From the NCBI GenBank assembly GCA_964486145.1, contig CAZAMT010000201.1:1-7516 (forward strand): 7,516 bases of DNA, in the 5' to 3' direction. The notes beneath the pieces were generated by a model. The model ran no database searches. It was not told where the DNA came from and saw nothing but the letters and a program-made list of their open reading frames with translations. A program made the translations under genes and the position numbers. Each line of letters begins with the position of its first letter. Positions within the stretch are counted from its first letter, which is position 1. Of the stretch, positions 5,401 to 7,516 are shown in pieces. The stretch comes from CAZAMT01 sp964486145. GTDB taxonomy: Bacteria > Bacteroidota > Bacteroidia > Bacteroidales > JAAAOM01.

Positions 5401-7516
5401 TTAATTGGGTCCAGCTTATCTTCAACCATAACCGGATGCATTAGTACTTGTGATGTAACAGGTCAAAATGCAGGGGGCCTTATCGTGATTAACCAAAGCA
5501 ATTCTGTAATTGATGATTGCCATGCAACGGGTGAAGTTAATGGACAACAAACTACTGGTGGCTTAACTGCAAGAAATTATGGGGTAATTATAAATTCTTA
5601 TTCTACAGGAACAGTAAATGGAGATTATATGAACACGGGAGGAATTACCGGAATCCTCCATGATGACGCGCAAATAATTCAGTCATATAGCTCATCCGTC
5701 GTTACAGGTGATGATGATTATACCGGGGGCCTGGCTGGTAAGGTTGAGGACGGTTGTCTCATTAAAAAAAGTTATTCATTGGGTACAGTTAGCGGTAAAA
5801 ACTATGTGGGTGGTATAGCAGGCTCAACAGGGAACAATAGCTTTGTACTAAATTGTTATTCTCACGCTGATGTAACTGCGTCCAATTACAGTGCAGGAGG
5901 CGTTGTCGGGAAGAACGGGGGAACTTCCGAAATACACTTTTGTTACAGCAGTGGAAATGTTACCGCTGCTATTAATGCAGGAGGACTTGTAGGTAAAAAT
6001 TTTGCCGGCACCGAAGATTGTACCAATTCTTTCTGGGATACCCAAACGTCAGGCCTGACAGTAAGTGAAGGAGGAGAAGGGAAAACTACTGCCGAAATGA
6101 AAGATATTGCAACCTTTACCGATGAAACAACTTCCGGTTTAACAATGGCATGGGACTTTCTGAAAAATCCCTGTGATGATAATCAATTTAATGACATTTG
6201 GCATATTTCAGCATCTATTAATAATGGCTATCCGTACTTTAGTTCAGATTATCTCGCTGAAGTTACTACGGTAACTGCCACCAATGTTGCTATTGACAGC
6301 GTTACTACCGGTGGTAATGTAATTTCAGACGGGGGTTCCGCCGTTGTCGAAAAAGGGGTGTGCTGGAGTATGGCTGGACCACCGGTGTCACTTGACAGTT
6401 CACTTGCGGTTGGATCCGGCATAGGTGAATTCTCGGTGAATATAAATGATCTCGATACCAGCACAACGTATTATATCCGGGCATATGCCGTCAATGCAGT
6501 TGATACCAGCTTTGGAAACGTTGACACCGTTACTACCCTAAAAGCTACCCAAAGCATAGCTTTCGCCACCATTCCGGAGAAAACCTACGGCGATTCGGTA
6601 TTTACGTTAACGGCCAGTGCTACTTCAGGCCTGGAAGTGGTTTTTAGTAGTTCTGATCCAACGATAGCAACGGTTTCCAATGATTCGGTAACCATAGCTC
6701 GGGCAGGTACAACTACCATCACCGCATCTCAGCCGGGCAATGCATCTTTTTCAGCCGCAGATGATGTGGAGCAAATCCTCGTGATAAACAAAGATACTGT
6801 ATGGGTAACAGCACATGATAAATCAAAAACCTATGGGCAAACAAATCCTGAATTAACTTATAATTACAGCGATTTTGCTTATAATGAAGACAGCACCGTG
6901 ATTGATACACCACCTGTGATTTCAACTACAGCAACCGCTTCAACCAATGCCGGAACAGCAGAAATAACAATTTCAGGAGGCGCTGATGATAATTATACGG
7001 TTATGCACATGAACGGCATGCTTACCATACAAAAAGATACGGTTACCGTAACGGCTCACGACAAATCGAGAGAATATGGATCTGAAAATCCGGAATTCAC
7101 AATGATATACTCAGAATTTATAAGTGGTGAAGATGTTTCAGTGATTGATCAGGCTCCATCTGTAAATACATCTGCTGATACGCTATCAGATGCGGGCACC
7201 TATGCTATTGAACTGACCGGCGGTAATGACAATAATTATGAAATGGAACTGATAAACGGTACGTTGACTGTCCATAAAGCTATAATTGTTGCAAAGGCAA
7301 AAAACAGGTTCAGGTATTACGGTGATCCCAATCCTGAACTCCCCATTCAATTCAGCGGCTTTGTCAATAACGAAGATACTTCGGTTATTGATGAAATGCC
7401 CGTTGCTTCCACCCCGGCAACAATAAACAGTGATGTTGGCAGCTACGATATCATATTAAATGGCGGTAATGACAATAATTATGATATCTCATTGCTAAAC
7501 GGTACATTAACCATTG
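2488..7516 (+). CDS. Giant secreted GLUG/MBG repeat protein, probable surface adhesin or stalk (C-terminus beyond window)
   Basis: One frame is open from the ATG at 2488 to the right edge: 1676 codons, no stop and no frameshift. Residues 1-20 (MIRK, a hydrophobic core, then LFA before Gln21) form a Sec signal peptide with signal peptidase I cleavage predicted after Ala20. Three composite modules follow at about 29-445, 446-830 and 831-1351. Each has an N-cap (GDGSE.NPYEI, SPIG, F.GSY.G..H.ISNLY), a GLUG beta-solenoid array, a C-cap (NCFWD..TSG, then W-I...NNGYP.L.W) and a fibronectin-III-like domain marked by (M/L/V)CW and TTY.(V/I)(R/K)A(Y/F)A. An Ig-like domain (about 1352-1435) and at least three MBG repeats (1436-1676) complete the visible part. 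GLUG and MBG domains are typical of large bacterial surface proteins; adhesion is inferred and no catalytic motif was seen. A type IX secretion sorting domain would be expected at the unseen C-terminus. The start lacks a Shine-Dalgarno, as is usual here. Confidence 0.88.
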   Translation, partial: MIRKVTLFLISAFAFFSLFAQTSAPPAVGDGSEANPYEIATLDNLYWLSQNSSEWDKYYIQTSDIDASATSTWDDGDGGLADGFTPVGNNNTPFTGVYKGKNHSVSDLYIYRPTTDTIGLFGNILNASIDSLGLENATITGQIHTGAFVGLINSGSTIIHCYSSGTINGVSATGGLAGTSFAEVSACYSTADINATEHNNGGLIGYCKNATTSKSYSRGSVTAGGNNIGGLIGVNDGGCTVDNCFSTGAVSGGVQDMGGLIGDNGGGTATNCFWDITTSGMTDSWGGTGLSTDDMKDMVNFLNAGWDFVDESLNGNEEYWSFNSAVNDGYPFLNWQGNSREDRLVLLTDSITGITTTGATGYANIVYLGSIDPVAHGMCWNTAEAPTLADNSSDEGPSASTGSYSSAITGLAANTTYFVRAFATDVDGTKYGDEMVFTTYSAPSIGDGSEQNPYEISSLDNLSWLAQTPEVWDKDFIQTADIDAGATSSWNGGEGWSPIGTSDVNFSGSYDGQGHVISNLYVNRPEYFQGFFGYIKNAEIKNLGIENVNINGHKRVGAFAGRSDRSTIEKCFSNGNVTASDDYAGGIVGENYYRSNIINCYSRCNVEATSARGGGITGLNGNECIITNCYSTGSVSGSFYVGGIVGRNNKNVDNCFWDTQTSGITVSDGGTGKTTLEMTAIATFTDTTTDGLAIAWDFIGFPNDDKRTQSTWEIDATKNNGYPVLSWQYPSEPTVIMVSIDTIYQDQAYITCAPTNNGGAEITASGLCWNTTGSPDISDITSDEGSVTGSFTSLMEGLTTENTYYVKAYATNSEGTSYSNEIAFKTTPASGSGTEADPYEISTLEELSWLMGNPRVWDKHFIQTTNINASATSDWFGFKGFSPIGKDIPRKFTGSYHGKNNSISNLYINRPGENAVGFFGATSNADIDSLEIIDIDIIGGNTTGGLAGELYTGSMTECRVSGKISGSTAGGLIGSSLSSTITGCISTCDVTGQNAGGLIVINQSNSVIDDCHATGEVNGQQTTGGLTARNYGVIINSYSTGTVNGDYMNTGGITGILHDDAQIIQSYSSSVVTGDDDYTGGLAGKVEDGCLIKKSYSLGTVSGKNYVGGIAGSTGNNSFVLNCYSHADVTASNYSAGGVVGKNGGTSEIHFCYSSGNVTAAINAGGLVGKNFAGTEDCTNSFWDTQTSGLTVSEGGEGKTTAEMKDIATFTDETTSGLTMAWDFLKNPCDDNQFNDIWHISASINNGYPYFSSDYLAEVTTVTATNVAIDSVTTGGNVISDGGSAVVEKGVCWSMAGPPVSLDSSLAVGSGIGEFSVNINDLDTSTTYYIRAYAVNAVDTSFGNVDTVTTLKATQSIAFATIPEKTYGDSVFTLTASATSGLEVVFSSSDPTIATVSNDSVTIARAGTTTITASQPGNASFSAADDVEQILVINKDTVWVTAHDKSKTYGQTNPELTYNYSDFAYNEDSTVIDTPPVISTTATASTNAGTAEITISGGADDNYTVMHMNGMLTIQKDTVTVTAHDKSREYGSENPEFTMIYSEFISGEDVSVIDQAPSVNTSADTLSDAGTYAIELTGGNDNNYEMELINGTLTVHKAIIVAKAKNRFRYYGDPNPELPIQFSGFVNNEDTSVIDEMPVASTPATINSDVGSYDIILNGGNDNNYDISLLNGTLTI
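2572..3822 (+). repeat. Composite module 1 of the giant repeat protein
   Basis: Residues 29-445. The N-cap begins GDGSEANPYEIATLDNL and contains the shared core WDK.YIQTSDIDASATS.W; the stretch before FTGVYKGKNHSVSDLY carries a short Asp/Gly-rich insert (WDDGDGGLADG) absent from the other modules. Five GLUG units follow, then the NCFWD C-cap at 271-275 and a DGYPFLNW ending at 328-335. A fibronectin-III-like domain (about 337-445) has GMCWN at 377-381 and TTYFVRAFAT. The three modules share these landmarks in the same order but have diverged at the DNA level, which points to an old duplication. Confidence 0.8.
2920..3312 (+). repeat. GLUG repeat array 1 (5 units)
   Basis: Residues 145-275. 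The units start TGAFVGLI, TGGLAGTS, NGGLIGYC, IGGLIGVN and MGGLIGDN, each usually followed by a (C/S)(Y/F)S..(G/A).(I/V) segment about 10-15 residues later. The last unit runs into the NCFWD cap instead. In the known GLUG family each unit is taken to add one turn of a right-handed beta-solenoid. Four of the five unit ends have Cys in the position before Tyr/Phe, and one (KSYSRG) has Ser. Confidence 0.8.
3823..4977 (+). repeat. Composite module 2 of the giant repeat protein
   Basis: Residues 446-830, the shortest of the three modules. It starts GDGSEQNPYEISSLDNL and keeps WDKDFIQTADIDAGATSSW, WSPIG, FSGSYDGQGHVISNLY and GFFGYIKNAEIKNLGIE. Four GLUG units end in the NCFWD cap (654-658) and the conserved GGTGKTTLEM. 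The closing block has W-E-I..TKNNGYPVLSW at about 712-727. Its fibronectin-III-like domain (about 732-830) carries GLCWNT at 766-771 and TYYVKAYAT. Confidence 0.8.
4153..4461 (+). repeat. GLUG repeat array 2 (4 units)
   Basis: Residues 556-658. The units start VGAFAGRS, AGGIVGEN, GGGITGLN and VGGIVGRN. Their second halves read KCFSNGNVTA, NCYSRCNVEA, NCYSTGSVSG and finally NCFWD. All four ends carry the Cys before the aromatic residue, so this array has the most regular cysteine ladder of the three. Confidence 0.8.
4978..6540 (+). repeat. Composite module 3 of the giant repeat protein (expanded)
   Basis: Residues 831-1351, the longest module because its GLUG array has about twice the units of the others. 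The N-cap reads GSGTEADPYEISTLEEL, WDKHFIQTTNINASATSDW, FSPIG and FTGSYHGKNNSISNLY. The C-cap is NSFWDTQTSG with Ser in place of the Cys seen in modules 1 and 2, followed by GGEGKTTAEM and W-H-I..SINNGYPYF. The fibronectin-III-like domain (about 1257-1351) contains GVCWS at 1290-1294 and TTYYIRAYA. Confidence 0.8.
5314..6039 (+). repeat. GLUG repeat array 3 (9 units)
   Basis: Residues 943-1184. The units start TGGLAGEL, AGGLIGSS, AGGLIVIN, TGGLTARN, TGGITGIL, TGGLAGKV, VGGIAGST, AGGVVGKN and AGGLVGKN, roughly 24-28 residues apart. Units 3 and 4 have lost the final Gly of the G-G-L-x-G core. The position before the aromatic residue is Ser in units 4-6 (NSYS, QSYS, KSYS) and in the cap (NSFWD), but Cys in units 7 and 8. 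Confidence 0.8.
6541..6792 (+). other. Ig-like (BIG-type) domain of the giant repeat protein
   Basis: Residues about 1352-1435. It begins KATQSIAFATIPEKTYGD, continues FTLTASATSGLEVVFSSSDP and IATVSNDSVTIARAGTTTI, and ends TASQPGNASFSAADDVEQIL then VINK. This pattern matches the bacterial Ig-like domain that often immediately precedes MBG repeats in Bacteroidota surface proteins. It occurs once here and marks the switch from solenoid modules to the MBG stalk. Confidence 0.65.
6793..7516 (+). repeat. MBG-type repeat array, 3 units of 81 residues, continuing off the right edge
   Basis: Units start at 6793, 7036 and 7279, exactly 243 bases (81 codons) apart. Each unit opens with a V.A..K...YG..NPE segment, carries a NED/GED..VID core, a GG.D(D/N)NY turn, and ends NG.LT(I/V). 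Units 1 and 2 agree at 12 of their first 15 residues (DTV.VTAHDKS..YG). The third unit is cut by the window edge just before its end. These features fit the MBG_2 family, which forms rigid stalks in large surface proteins. The regular period suggests more copies downstream. Confidence 0.85.

Noticed and set aside
3102..5441. Minus-strand open frames across the GLUG modules (for example 3102-3380, 4393-4671, 5073-5441)
   Set aside because: They recur at equivalent places because the plus-strand repeats recur. Their Pro/Val-rich products are the reverse reading of Gly/Asn/Thr-rich repeat codons.
2920..6039. Regularly spaced short repeats that could suggest a CRISPR-like or satellite array
   Set aside because: The periodicity is in the encoded protein (24-28 residue GLUG units in one open frame), the DNA repeats are not identical, and no spacer pattern or cas genes are present.
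2488..7516. Possible frameshift or pseudogene, because the region could look like it lacks a long closed gene
   Set aside because: Reading every codon from 2488 to 7516 in one frame gives no stop and continuous domain structure; the gene simply has no stop within the window.

Overview
The window looks like chromosome from a member of the Bacteroidota, most likely a free-living or sediment-type polysaccharide degrader of the Marinilabiliales/Prolixibacteraceae kind. Three signs point there. First, the start sites lack Shine-Dalgarno sequences and sit behind A/T-rich leaders. Second, two sequences match the Bacteroidota -7 promoter consensus TAnnTTTG. Third, the gene content is a lipoprotein S1 sulfatase, a Reg_prop-type lipoprotein and a giant secreted GLUG/MBG repeat protein. 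The genus is an inference and cannot be fixed from the sequence alone.

Layout. (1) 1-293, minus strand: the N-terminal 97 codons of a lipoprotein with 'two-component regulator propeller' type repeats, running off the left edge. (2) 294-599: a divergent intergenic region with a good promoter match on each strand. (3) 600-2351, plus strand: a complete 583-residue formylglycine-type sulfatase with a lipoprotein signal. (4) 2352-2487: a short gap with an imperfect A/T-flanked dyad and no convincing promoter. (5) 2488-7516, plus strand: one uninterrupted reading frame of at least 1676 codons that runs off the right edge. It is easily overlooked because no stop codon lies in the window. It encodes a secreted modular protein: a Sec signal peptide, then three tandem copies of a composite module, one Ig-like domain, and at least three 81-residue MBG repeats. 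Each composite module has an N-cap, a GLUG beta-solenoid array, a 'CFWD...TSG' C-cap and a CW-type fibronectin-III-like domain.

How the genes might work together (inference): the sulfatase probably sits on the outer membrane and desulfates a glycan. The downstream protein has the architecture of a long cell-surface stalk or adhesin, which could hold the cell to a substrate or another cell. The same-strand arrangement and 136-base gap allow co-transcription but do not prove it. No SusC/SusD pair, sulfatase-maturing enzyme or HTCS regulator is visible, so the locus cannot be called a polysaccharide utilization locus on this window alone.

No RNA gene, CRISPR array, insertion sequence or transposase was found. 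The most notable signals are the triplicated GLUG module with unequal repeat counts (5, 4 and 9), the mixed Cys/Ser ladder in its repeats, and a 23-base identical tract exactly one MBG period (243 bases) apart.
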